A DNA stretch of 64,000 nt from Micrasema longulum (Eukaryota > Arthropoda > Insecta > Trichoptera > Brachycentridae). The notes under the pieces are model-generated. The model was not told where the DNA came from. It ran no database searches and saw only the letters and a program-made list of their open reading frames with translations. The DNA lies in NCBI GenBank assembly GCA_022494885.1, contig JAGVSM010000255.1, positions 186,001-250,000 on the forward strand, in the 5' to 3' direction. Positions within the stretch are counted from its first letter, which is position 1; every line of letters starts with the position of its first letter. The position numbers were made by a program, and so were the translations under genes. This document shows, piece by piece, positions 34,104 to 46,700 of the stretch.

Positions 34104-34405
34104 GCATGCGGCAAAAACGGGCTCATTGACAAAGAATCATTTTTATAAGAGAGCAAAAACAAGAATAAAAACTTTTGTAATCAGCTCGTTGTTGTCAAGT
34201 ATATGATGCAATGTGCCCTTTTTGTGATTTCTCATACAATGAGCCCGTTTTAATTGCGATATTTTTTTTTCTATCTACAATTTAAGAAGCAAGGGGCCTG
34301 ATTATGATAGTTTTAAAAGTACCATCTTAAAGTACTTAAAAAGCAATAGTCATCAAAGTATTTAAAAAATCCAACAAATGCAATGAGCCTGTTTTTGCCG
34401 TATGC
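34104..34405. mobile_element. MITE with 25-bp terminal inverted repeats
   Basis: Left end GCATGCGGCAAAAACGGGCT then CATTG; right end, in reverse complement, GCATACGGCAAAAACAGGCT then CATTG. 23 of 25 positions agree over 302 bases. A third inverted copy of the terminal block (CAATGAGCCCGTTTTAATTG near 34237) lies inside. No coding capacity; the superfamily is not assigned. Confidence 0.65.
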
Positions 34406-35313
34406 TTTTATTTTATGTTTTTTTTATGTGTGACAAAGAAAACTAAATTTTTTTAGTTAAAAGATAATTGAGCACAGATGACCAAAACCAAATATGTATT
34501 ATTCAATAATCATAACTTCGAGAAAAAATGGGATGCGGAGGTTTGTAATCTGGATCAGGTTGGTTCCTATATTTCCTTGCCAACCACACCGCTAAAAGCT
34601 GCAAGTTACAAAAATATTTCATGAATTCTTTTGCAAATATAAAATAACATATTATGTCCTAGTAAATGACAATATAGCTTATACAATTCAAAAAGTTATA
34701 CACACATGGGTGTCTATCGTAGGATATTGAGAATAAAATGGCTAAACGATCAATGAGGAACAAATTACTAGTTAACGATTACATAACTACTAAATAAAAA
34801 CAAGTATTCACTTAATTGCCTGGGATTTTCACCACCATTCAGAGACTGACATTCTTGAGCACTGAGCAGTTATATGTGTGCGAGTATTAACATACTCTAG
34901 TTGTCATGATGTGGATAGTATTTCAGCTTCCATTTTTTATTCAGATACTTGCATTTCAATAATCCAACAACAAAGGCACAAAACACACATTTTTTTATTT
35001 TTTTTTACAATACACTGGCCCATACTCTAAACTAATACTTATTCTCCGAGGTATATCTTCACTGAGCAATATCTTTTATACATGTATTATGAAAGTAATT
35101 CTTAAAAACAAAGCATATTCATTCACATTTTTACTATATTTATAAGTGTACACATCCTCGCATCACTTACAATTTACTGTGAACATATATTTTTTTTAAT
35201 CAAAAAAGAGAAGAAAGGTTTGCTGGTGTATATCTGCCAACATGAAGGACGGTGTAATTCTGTCCTAAATGTTGACAATATGAACTATTGAAAGACAGCA
35301 TTACAACTTAAAG
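34406..35313. other. AT-rich, nothing recognised
   Basis: No coding or repeat signals seen. Confidence 0.4.
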
Positions 35314-36786
35314 CAGTGGTTCTCAACCGGTGCTCCGCGAAGCGATGGTGCACCGTGAACTTGTTGCAAGTGCACTGCGAAAAAAATTATGACAGCAGAA
35401 AAATCCACAAAATAGTGAAAACCGAAAAGTCGTTGATGATATTATTTAAGCCGACGAAAGATCTTGTGATTTCGATTTTGCTGATCGATCGCACCCGTCT
35501 TCCATTGGCCTCATAGACCCCACTTGCCGAACCATCCGGGCACATCATATTTGTGTGAGCTCGATTTCTCAGGAGTAACTAATATATGTACAGTCGAACT
35601 TGGTTATTACGAGGAAGACGGGACCGACTGAATTTTCTTGTTATAAGCGTTACTTAGCAGTACCAGAAAAAGGTTATTTAAATCGAATTGCCATTGCATA
35701 TTGTCACCATTGAAAATTATAAGAAATGCTTACAAAAATACCAGTTTCGAAATTTCAAATTCACATAAATAAACATTCATATTTGTTCACAATGTTGACA
35801 ATGAGATATGGATAGAGAAAACATTTTTTACATTTAAACATATTTTGCGCCACGTTCTACTCGTATTTTACAAATAATTGATACTTTTTCGCAAATTGAA
35901 ACACTTCTGTTAGCAGTCATGTTTACAATTCAAGGGTTTGGTTTTAACTTATCTGACATCACTCACTTGTAATGTTCATTATGCATTGACCATAGAACAT
36001 AAATAAAAAACATTATAGAAACCCCCTAAACAAGAACTACAAAAGAAGTTGTAAATTGTAATAAAGTGCTGAGTCTGTGCTTACTAAGTTCACATAGCTT
36101 GGATTTTTTACACGTAATTTCAACCATATGTATCACAGATACTTTGTCAATGCTGTCAGCGAAAACACCAATTAGGTACTTAGACACTTACATAGTCTCA
36201 TAAACGTAAACGGATACCAACGCACAGCGGTATCGATAATACGTTAGTCCCCCATTTGGATTTTATTACTTAGGTTCATATTTCGAAAATGATGTTTTTA
36301 AAAAATTCAAGAGTTTTTTCTCAACTGTTGGCAATATTTTTGTTCGGGATGTCCGAGAAGAAGCTCGTTGTAAAAGTGAATAAATGTATGGAGAAAACCA
36401 CAAACTAAAATGTCAACTAATGTTTCCTCATCATATCCGAGATCTCGCTATTTCCGTAATCGTTATAACCAAGTTTGACTGTTTATATAAACCAAAAATC
36501 GAGAGACTTTTGAATATAGACAAAGAATTACGTGTAGCTATATTGAATATTTGATCTAACATTTCTGGAATCTACAAAATCCAACAAGCGTATCACATCA
36601 ATTGATTTTCACATCAAATAATTTCCATTTTTTTAAGGATAATTTTAGTTACAGATTTTCCATATAATGTAGGTATAAATGTTTTTGCTAATTTTGTAAC
36701 CTGTTTATTTTAGAATAATAGTTATGTCCGCATACTTTTCGAACGATCATAGTGTGCGGTGACTTTGAAAAGGTTAAGAACCACTG
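35314..36786. mobile_element. hAT-like element interrupted by a pogo-like element
   Basis: Left end CAGTGGTTCTCAACCGG at 35314; right end, in reverse complement, CAGTGGTTCTTAACCTT ending at 36786. Flanks are ACTTAAAG and GCTTAAAG, an 8-bp duplication with one mismatch. CAGTGGTTCTCAACC is a widely seen hAT terminus. The 35591-36481 segment is a separate pogo-like insertion, leaving about 580 bases of hAT sequence with no transposase. Confidence 0.75.
35591..36481 (-). mobile_element. pogo-like DNA transposon, internally deleted, copy 2, nested in hAT
   Basis: The ends are CAGTCGAACTTGGTTATTAC (35591) and, in reverse complement, CAGTCAAACTTGGTTATAAC (36481). The left flank is TA; the right flank has drifted to TT. 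The body is colinear with 23725-24684 in reverse complement, including the ATG at 35920 of a psq-type DNA-binding stub (minus). Confidence 0.8.
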
Positions 36787-37194
36787 GCTTAAAGCAACAG
36801 CATAAATAATTAATTATGTATAATCTATTTCTAGAAGGAACATTATTAACTTAGTAATTTTTTGCAAAATCAACTCAATGTATTTACTACAAAGCATAAA
36901 ATCATATTACAATCGACATGCAGTGCCAGCTGAAAGTATTTTGTATTTATATAAATAAAATTTATTATGTGAAATGGACCAACTGTAAGATTAAAAATTT
37001 CGATAGTTTTTTTTATTGTTGTTAAAGGATCTCATATAAAAATTATATATATTGTATAGGTTTAAAAATATGAATCATGTGACAGGATCAGTACAAAAAC
37101 ACATAATGTAGTTATGTGAATTTCTTACATTTATATAATGCGGATGTATATTATTCTGATGATAATAGGAATTCAGTAATTGTGAAATTTTACA

Positions 37195-37460
37195 TCATCA
37201 TCATCATATCATAGATCTGTCCACACCTGATGGTGCATAGGGCACTGCATTGGTACATTAAATGCAGCATGTACGATCATCTGTTACATGAAGTTATGGC
37301 GATCAGCCTTACGCTCCATGGGTTGGTCCAGGAACATAAAATATCGCAGTGTAGAGTCACCATTTCAATCAATATTTCATGTCCACCTTTCCAGGAATCG
37401 AACCCGGGACCAGAAGCATGGTAGGCAAACACGCCAACTACTTCACTACGTACTCGTCCA
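37195..37460 (-). repeat. SINE family B, near full length, 3' of the tetraspanin stop
   Basis: In minus orientation: a head with B box GGTTCGATTCC (37389-37399), body TGGACCAACCCATGGAGCG, then GTACCAATGCAGTGCCC and CACCATCAGGTGTGGACAG, ending in an ATGATGATGATG tail. It lies about 300 bases past the tetraspanin stop and in the same orientation, so it may be in the 3' UTR. Confidence 0.8.
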
Positions 37461-37765
37461 GGATTGAGGTTCTATTTGACGCACAGAACAGTATTCTAAA
37501 TCCGCCCTGACACAGAAATTTTATACAAGTAGCCACAAATTACCCACAATTAAAGCATGCAAAAAATATGTACCAAGTGGAAAATGAGATAAAAGATACA
37601 AAAATATACAGAGGATAATCCAATGAAAAACAAGCACAAGTAAGCAGAAAAAAATAGTGGATATATCGTGCAATACATGTAACATAACTAAACATGGATA
37701 TGTAGAGAAAAATACCAATTTGCACCTTATTTGTCATGAAATGTGCGTAGGGAAGAGTTAGGAAA

Positions 37766-40700
37766 TTACAAAAAAGCGCTTGGGTTAGCTCTTGGATCCT
37801 TCTGATTGCGATAGCGAACTGTCAACCAAACTCCCACAAACTGCAAATGACAATGTTATACATGCGTATTAATCAATACCAGTGTTAGATTATGGTTAAC
37901 ATTTATCTATAAACTGTAATAATGCAAACTTATAGGAAAACAGAAAAATAAACATTTCACCAATTAATAATTATTCAGAATAACAATAAAAACAGATATA
38001 TGTTTATGTTGTATGTAAATAAAATCAGTTGTCACAATAAAATACTAGGTATTGTACACTTTCAATATTTATGTTAGACTATCATCTCGACACAGGTAAT
38101 TTTTTTATTTATGTTTATTGTTATTTTGGTTGGCTGGTAGTAATAAAGAAGTTCAGTGGTTATATCTTATTTTTTATTTTTATGTATCATATTCATTGCT
38201 ATGACTTTTTAAGTTTTGTAATGTTTAAATTACACCGTCTGTAACGACACGAGTTTGAGTCGGTGAGTTTTCTTGACATTTAAAAGGAAAACCCCGCACC
38301 TGCCAAAACACACTAAACATTGAAAACCATGGCTACCCATAAATCGGAAATCTATCCCAACACATAACAACGGTACGCTTGATCGGTTATTGTTTGTTCA
38401 CATGAACCTGTGACGTTTCAAATTAGTTCATTTTAATAATTCTTCATACATTTTTGAGAAACTTCGTCATGCAAATGCTCAAATTTTTACCGCGTGGATT
38501 AAAACATTTTTCATGACCAATATCCTGTAGCAATGAACTTCCACTTTCTATATAGCAATAAATCAAGTACTTTGTCTAAAAGTTTAATAAAAAGAAAGAC
38601 ATTTTTTTTTTATACAGACTTTATTATTCCTAAACATGCGTCAACTGCATGTCAGAATTTAGTTAAATGTCAAAATTAGACACTTACAAAATTACACTGC
38701 ACCTACTTTGAATTTAGTTTGAGACAATTTGCACAATTTTTTATTTACCTCGATTATATTCTCCATTTACGCGGCGGCGCGCAGCTTGTTGTCTTTTGAC
38801 AGATCGAATGAGTTTTGAAAAAATTTCAATATAAAACCGGGGTTATGAAAAATGTAAAAAACGTTTATTGAGGAGAATATTTTAATGAAAATGTATGGAA
38901 AAAATGGGACCTAAACATTTCGGCGTAAAAAGCGGAAAACGTAAAATTGAGGAACGTAAAAACGAGGTTTTACTGTACCTTATTTTTATTTTGATGACTC
39001 GACATAAAAAATCATAACTTAGATTATTCGCTTTAACTATCATATATTATACGCCAAGTAAGTAAAAGAGCGATGTAGGGCATTCCAATAACTAATAGTG
39101 TAGTTTATTTATTTCACTGTTTATAATGTACAGATGTTCTTTATTTTTTAATTAATTTTATTCCTACTAGCTTTTACCTGCAGCTTAGCTCGCGTGGTAT
39201 TACGGGGAATTTAGTTAATTAATTTATTAGAGTTGTCATTTATTGATAATTTTTCTGAAAAAGTAGCCTGCGTCGATTGCTGGTCCTCCAACTATCGTTA
39301 TGCAAAAAAATACGACAATCCGTTACTCTATGGCGACGTAGCATCGTTATTTTGTTTTATATGAATTATTTTTCCACTATGAATTCATTTTTCCACTAAG
39401 AATTTTCTTGAGAGAGTGATATTTTTTTCCGAATGAAAAGTAGCTTGTGACACTTGTCAACTCTCCGGATATCACTATGCAAAAAATCACATCAATCGGT
39501 TGCTCCGTTGCACAGTGAAAGAAATGCAAACAAACACACTTTCGAGTTTACATTACACAGTATGGATTAGGCATTGTAAAATTGGTATTAAAAATATTTT
39601 TGGATCGTGTTATTTTGAAACCGTGTAAAACAAGGTTCTAGGGTACTTTGATTTTTTAAATGACATTTTATATGTATGTTCTTTAAGTAATTTACAAATG
39701 TGTGCTTACATCAAAGCTGAAAGGGCATTTTTAACAATTAAAAGATACACGTACAGATTAAATATGGAATAAAACAAAATGAAATATTTAAGCACCAATT
39801 GAACTTTCATTTTGTCAAAATTTGGAAGAAATAAAAAAGATAATGCTTCACATGACACAGACCAATTCCCATATTAAATATCATAATGAATAAAAGTAAA
39901 CAAAAACCGAAAACCCATTTGAAAATAAACCTTGTTAGTAAATACAGGCAACCCCCATTGATCGGGACCCTGGCGAGTGCGGATTAATTAGTGAAAAGAA
40001 AGTAAAATAATCAAAATGATAGAAAATGGTGGTAAAATTGCAGTTGTAGGTAGGGATTTCAAATTGCCTGAGTCTATAGTGCAATCGATTGAAAAAAGGC
40101 AAGGAGAAATTGTTTTTAAAGCAAGCAATGGTTGGTTTGATTGGTTTAAATAATTATCAAACTTGCGTTCCCTTAAACTGATTGACAAATCGGCTAGTGC
40201 AGACATAGAATCAGCTGAAAAATATCTGATAAGAGTTCCGTGAAAAATCCCCCGTTGATCGCGAAATTTAGCTTATCGCGGCCATGTCCAGAACGTATCC
40301 CCCGCAATCATCAGGGGTTACTTGTACATTCATTTTAGATGTATGAGGGTTCAAATTACAATAATTGAAGGAGAAATCAAATTACCAATGCCCACCATTA
40401 CTAAATTTGAGTAGATTTAAATATTAGTTAAAATGTTTATAACATGTACCTCGGTAAAGCTGAAAAACAGACCAATTCCTCCGCACAGTTTGAAGGCGTA
40501 GCTGATTTTCGCCTGTAATTTCTCCATACAAGGAGAACATTGGCAACTTTCTTGAATATCCCCATGACAACATACCGACTGAAATGCAATATTTAATAAA
40601 TTTAAAGTTTACTGATACATACTTTTTTAGAATTTAATTTTGCGTTGTAAGATTTCACCGTTTCTCTATCTACACCCAGTAATGCATAGGGATCTATATT

Positions 40701-43700
40701 GGCACTCCAATTGCAGCGTATCTGGGTCATTTTTGTTGCATCGAAGGTAAGGTGATCAGTCTTACGCTGCACACTTTTGGTACAATGCAGGTGCCAGTCC
40801 AAAAAAAACGAAATATTGCAATGTAAAAGTCATCTTTAAAGTCAATAATTAACGTCCACCATGCTAGGAATCAAACCCAGAACGTCAAGCTTGGTAAGCA
40901 AACGCGCCAACCATTACGCTACGAGACGGACTATAACTTCATTTTCTTTTTCAGAAATTTTACCTTAGAGTCGAGCTAAAATACCCGTCTAGGATTCTGA
41001 TTTCATTTTTTGTACAGACATATTCTTTATCCGCCCGATGCAAAACTAATAACATACTGCAAAATAACTCATTTTCTTTTTTTTTTTTTCAAAATTACAT
41101 ACATAACAAAATATGAATGGAGCCAAACCACTTGTCTGTATTATTTTATTCATATCGATTACATTGATTTACATGAATAACAATGGTCCTTAAGTTGTGA
41201 TAAATAAAAAAAAAAAAGAAATAGAATCTTCTTTTGAAAAAATTCAATGCATTTACATATAAAGTATTTTGCAGAAGATACGACGCATCGGACCATAAGA
41301 CACACCTCTACATTTTTCTCTCAATTTCTAGGAAAAAAAATGTTCTGGACGATAAGACGCATTGGGCCATAAGGCGCACAATTTTTGGTTGACATTTCAT
41401 AGTTAAAAATTGGTAGGTACTCTGACATTCCTCAGGTTCCTTACTAGTCCTTTGAGAAATCCATTTATGGAATAGAAATTTTAATATGGCATTTGTTTTG
41501 CTTTACGGTGTCTCCATTGATTTATTTGTTCATTTAACAGTACATATTTAAAATTAGATAAAATTTCACAAAATTATACAAAGTATCCCAAACTCCATGA
41601 GACAAAAAGTCTCCTGTGTTGAGTTGGGATACAACATAATGGAAAGTGGAGGCATATATATAAAAAATATATATAACATAAATAACAATGTGAACCATAT
41701 CGTGAGGTAATTACTAAAACTAGGTAACTTCAAAATCAGAATTTTTGAGTTAATCACTAATGCACTACTTGTCTATTTGTAACATTCCTGTAGGAGGATA
41801 TAAATAAGTGTTTTAGTGGTTAACTCGAAAATTCTGATTTTGAAGTTTGAACTACAAGGAGTTCTGAAGTTACCTGATCACATTGCGATATTATGATTAA
41901 AAATAAACAAATTTTTGCAATATCTCGCAGCAGATTATCAATGAATAGATTTTATTTGAATTCATTATGCAAGATTCGATGTAAGAAGAAATGTTTTTTT
42001 CTAGTTTAAATTAAGATAAATTTTCATTACTACCACACAAAACAAAGAAAGATTTTATAACCTGAAATATTTAGTTCCAAGGTTTTATCTATGATAGTGG
42101 TGCAAATACTTTTTTTTCCTCTTGTTCCGATTATTTATTGCTTTGCTATCGATAATGTACCAAGCAATTTGCAAATCAACGTGATAGATCTGAAAAGTGA
42201 TACGACACTTAAAATGGCTTAAGGATGTTAAATTTCTATGGTATTTTGCCTTCTGAAAACTACAAGGAGTTTTAAAGGTTTACTCAGCAAATCATTACTA
42301 GGTTTGGTAGTTAATATATATGTGACAAAACTTTTTGAATTCTGATTTACCGAAAAAACAAATAAACAAAGTTTTCGGTTATCAGATTCACATTTAGACA
42401 CAACGCTCTTTCAAAAATAGAAGCTTATATAAAAAAAAACTTGCAAGTGAAGTAAAGCGACCGAAATCTCAAAAATTAACGACAATAAATTGTAAAAACG
42501 TATACTTTGCATTTGTTTGAAAACTCGAATGCTGTAATCTGACGCAAATACGGCCCGCACTAATGCCTATGTAAAATATTTGACCCTCTTACAACAAAAG
42601 GTTGCCGACCCATGGCTTATTATATGGAGGACGTCCTGAGAGATTGGCCCATCACAAGGGCAGCAATCATCATCTCTTTTTTTAAATTTATGCAAATACT
42701 TACATCAACAGCGATACAAGAGGGGTGTCCCATGGAAGGCTCAGTTGTGTTGCCTCTGTCGAGGAAGCCACAGCAGCTGAATGCAATTTGCACTTTGGAT
42801 TTTATTTTATCGTCAACCGTCACCCAACCCTGTAATATAATAAAAACGCTTATTCCATGTGTCCTTATAAATAATATCGTCACCCTAACTTGTAAAACTC
42901 GTAAATCCCAAAACTTATTTTTATCCGAAGAAGAGAAGTAGTTTTTACTTCGATAGCGAATTGTAGAAAAGTTTTTTTTGATAAAAAAATAAATTGAAAT
43001 AATGAAAATAAAAAAACAGTACAAATATACAAGTTTTACACACATATAGATTATTTGAAGTCCGAAAAGAAAACACCAGAATATCATTTTTGACCCTTTG
43101 TGGCTTTTAATTATTCATGATATTATATTAATTGGAATCTCTATGTTAGTTAAATAACCAGAAAACATGAATTACGATAAGAAACCATTTCAAAATTAGG
43201 AATGAAATTATAGAACAGAAAAATTTTGGTTAAAAACCAAAATATTGTACAGTTACAATGACATTTCAATTCGTCTAGTGATTAGATACGATACTATATG
43301 TAATTTGATTCTGTAAGAAATAACACAAAATCTATAAAAAGAAAAAAATAAGTAATACAATAATTAAGGTATTATATTAAACACTGAAACTGCAATAGAC
43401 AAAGAAATATTTTAGTGGTTTTAACAAAAAAAAAAAACAGTTTATATTATAAAATGGTTGTTTTATTTACAAAAAATCATGTCTTAACTATTTCTTTCTT
43501 TTGCTCAAGTATCGCCTGATAGATTTTTTTATTTTTGAATTTAATAATATTCTGGGGAAATCTTAAAGTTACTGCCAAATGTTTCGTGATGACATGGAAT
43601 TAACTTATCACATAATGTTCAAGGTAAATGCATTTTCTGTAATAAATGAAATCATAAATACTGTGAGCAGCACTCTTATGTCTAAAAAATACTTTATTAC

Positions 43701-46700
43701 AACTGAAATAAATATAAATAATTAAAATGAAATACATGTCAACAGTTTTGGGTGAGTAAACAAATAAAGGAGTAAAACTAAATTATATTAAATGAAATGA
43801 GATGGCATTATTTTATTTTTTCTCATTTAATCATTCTCCTATGGCTAGTGTCGTGAACTCACGGCTAAATGTTTCAAAATACACTCTACCCCAACTGGAT
43901 TACCATTTTTTTATAATGAGTTATTTACAACTCGTTGAAAATGGCCAAACATTATATACATAAGTCGAAATTTTTGAAAAGAAGTTTAATACCTCCGTCA
44001 ATATTATCATCACCTTCAAGATAAAATTTTGGGAAGCCATTGTTACAGTAAGATAAAGAATTAGAAAAATCAACAATGTTTTGAGTATGCCCAAATGTTT
44101 GTAAACAAGCTGGACTTTCTCCCTAGAGTCATTAAAGTGTAAAAGTTGACACTTAAGCCAGCCGATGGCAGGTCATACGCCCTGTAAATGCCTAGACTTC
44201 CATATTCTCGGCACTATCGGTGTTACCGTGTTCAGTATTAGTGTTCGAATTTGTATCTGATATATTTGATTTTGATGAAATATCTTGTGCAAGGTTTCTT
44301 CAAGCGTTTGAAAAGTATTTATTAAATATATTTGCAACTTTTTGCGGGTGTTCATTCAAATGTAACTTAGAATCATCACACTGCGTCAATGTTACTGCCC
44401 GACAGAAGTCAGCTGGCAGCAGGTAACAGGTACACATACTTGTCGCTTCATCTATTATTTCGTAAATGGTATTCCACACATTCTTGCTATTATTTTCAGA
44501 TATTTCTAGCTTTTGTTTATAATAGTTTTCTTTTGTATATATTATTTTAAAAGATAGTTTCTTTTTATATTTTTTGAAATGTTTGCGCAAATTTTCATCT
44601 TTCGGTTTTCAAGAAGTTAATTTATAAAGCATTTCCTTGTGTCTTACAGATACTATTAGACCGTGATTAATCTACGGTTTGATAGGCTTATACCTACATT
44701 TTTTTATTTTATGTTAAGTTAGAAGACGATTCATTGATGAGTTTAGATAATGTCATTTCAAACATTTGGCAACACTCATTAGCACTATCACTTAGGTATA
44801 AATCTGCACAGTTTTTATCTGCTAATTTATTTTTTAATGTTTCCATTAACATTTTTATTTTTAGAATGCATAAATTATCTTGTTTGGGAGTAGTAATGTT
44901 TGATTTGTTGTATGTGTATTTAAATATGCAAGAGTAATGGTCGGTAATTGTTGTGTGAATAACTGCCGCTACTATTTTATGTATATCATCAATATTTGTA
45001 AATGCATGATATAAGCATAATAAATTATCTATTAAGCACTTTAAACGGGTTTTTTTTATTTTGCAATGATAAAAAATATTAAGTCTAATAATTAAGTGAC
45101 ATCCCTGTTTGCTTGACTGATAATATAGTATTATGTATCTTTATAAATACGACACTCACATAAAGTCAAATATACAAAAAATCTCAACATGAGTACATAA
45201 AGAAGATAACATTTCATTATCTATATTAAAATAAATAAGTTATTTTCCATTTACATCAAGCACGGGTTTCAAATCATTTTTGTATGATAATTAACTCTGT
45301 GAAAATTATTTAAGTAGTCATGTAACCTCCTAAATTTTACATTAAATAAATTCTGGCTACGCACAGAATATTTCAATTATAAATCTATCATTGCAATAAC
45401 AAATACACATACAATTTATCCTAAATATTCTGTTACTTCTTCTTCTTGTCTGGTCTCAATCCTGGGATTGGCTGGCAGCAATTACATTCATTCTTCTCCT
45501 CCATTCCTCCCTGTCTTGTGCGGCTCTTTTAAAGTCAACATATGATGAGCAGCGCACGTCCTCTAATAGGTCCTCCAGGTACTCTCGGCATGGGCGTCCC
45601 CTAGAATTTGTCCCCTCGGTCATCCCCTCCATTATGACATGCAGGAGGCCTTCTTGACGTATTACATGGCCGATCCATCTCGCTCGCCTTTCGGACAAGG
45701 TCCTTCCACTTTCGATTCTTTGGAGAACCTCCTCATTTGTAATGTGGTCTCTCCAGGAAATTCCTAGTAGTCTTCTATAGGACCACATCTCAAAAGCCTC
45801 TAGTCTCCGTTTATCTCTTTCGGATAGGCACCATGTCTCGCAGCCATACATCAAGGTACTCGATACATGGGTCTTGATTAGGAGTATTCTTAGTTTTAGG
45901 TCTATATTATTTGATTCAATCTGTTATTTATAGAAAGTCTAACTCATATTTAGTTATTTTTATCTTTATGCATCTAATGATGTACAGGGCACTGCATTGA
46001 TAAACAAATTGCAGAATATTGTGATTATTTTGCTACACAAATGAAAGATTATCAGTCATACGACTCAGGTGCCAGTCCAAGAACTATTAAATAAGTATTG
46101 GGGGGAAAAACACCTAAGTAATAAATATTTTATATTAACCTTGAAGGATCAATAAATTCGTCATGATCGTAAAACAATGATGCAAGTGAAATTCTTCAAC
46201 TTAACACAAAAGCATTTTTTTTTGGGTACTATGTCATAACTTGAGAGGTACAAAAGTATACCCTTTGATGCTTAGGTTAGTTTTACATATATATATATTT
46301 TTTAACTGGAATATAAAGCCTTTATAAAAGCTTTTCAAAATCAAATAATTAAAAAAGTAAATGTCACTTTTTCCCACATCCGTCGTTGTTCTACGATCAC
46401 AACAAATTAGATGCAGAAAAACAAGCATTCTTCAGCCAGTAAACCGGTTTAAAACCTTTTAGGAAAGTACTGAAATTCAGGTGATTTCATTGATTTGATA
46501 AATATTGATATTTTTACAATATATCAAACATATTTGATTTTTAAAATGGACCTTGGTTCTTATTATTTTTTTAAACAAATTATCTCCCATACCACAGGTT
46601 AAAATATACCTATTTTCTAAAAAATATTCAGTTGGTTATCAAAAAAAATTATCATAAATATTTTTAAAACATACCTGCTGAGCTAATGTTTTCTGCTGCT

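Noticed and set aside
42620..43087. 155-codon minus-strand frame
   Set aside because: Only 42704-42829 is exon (tetraspanin exon 4). The N-terminal part is AT-rich intron and the C-terminal part runs past a GTAAGT donor.
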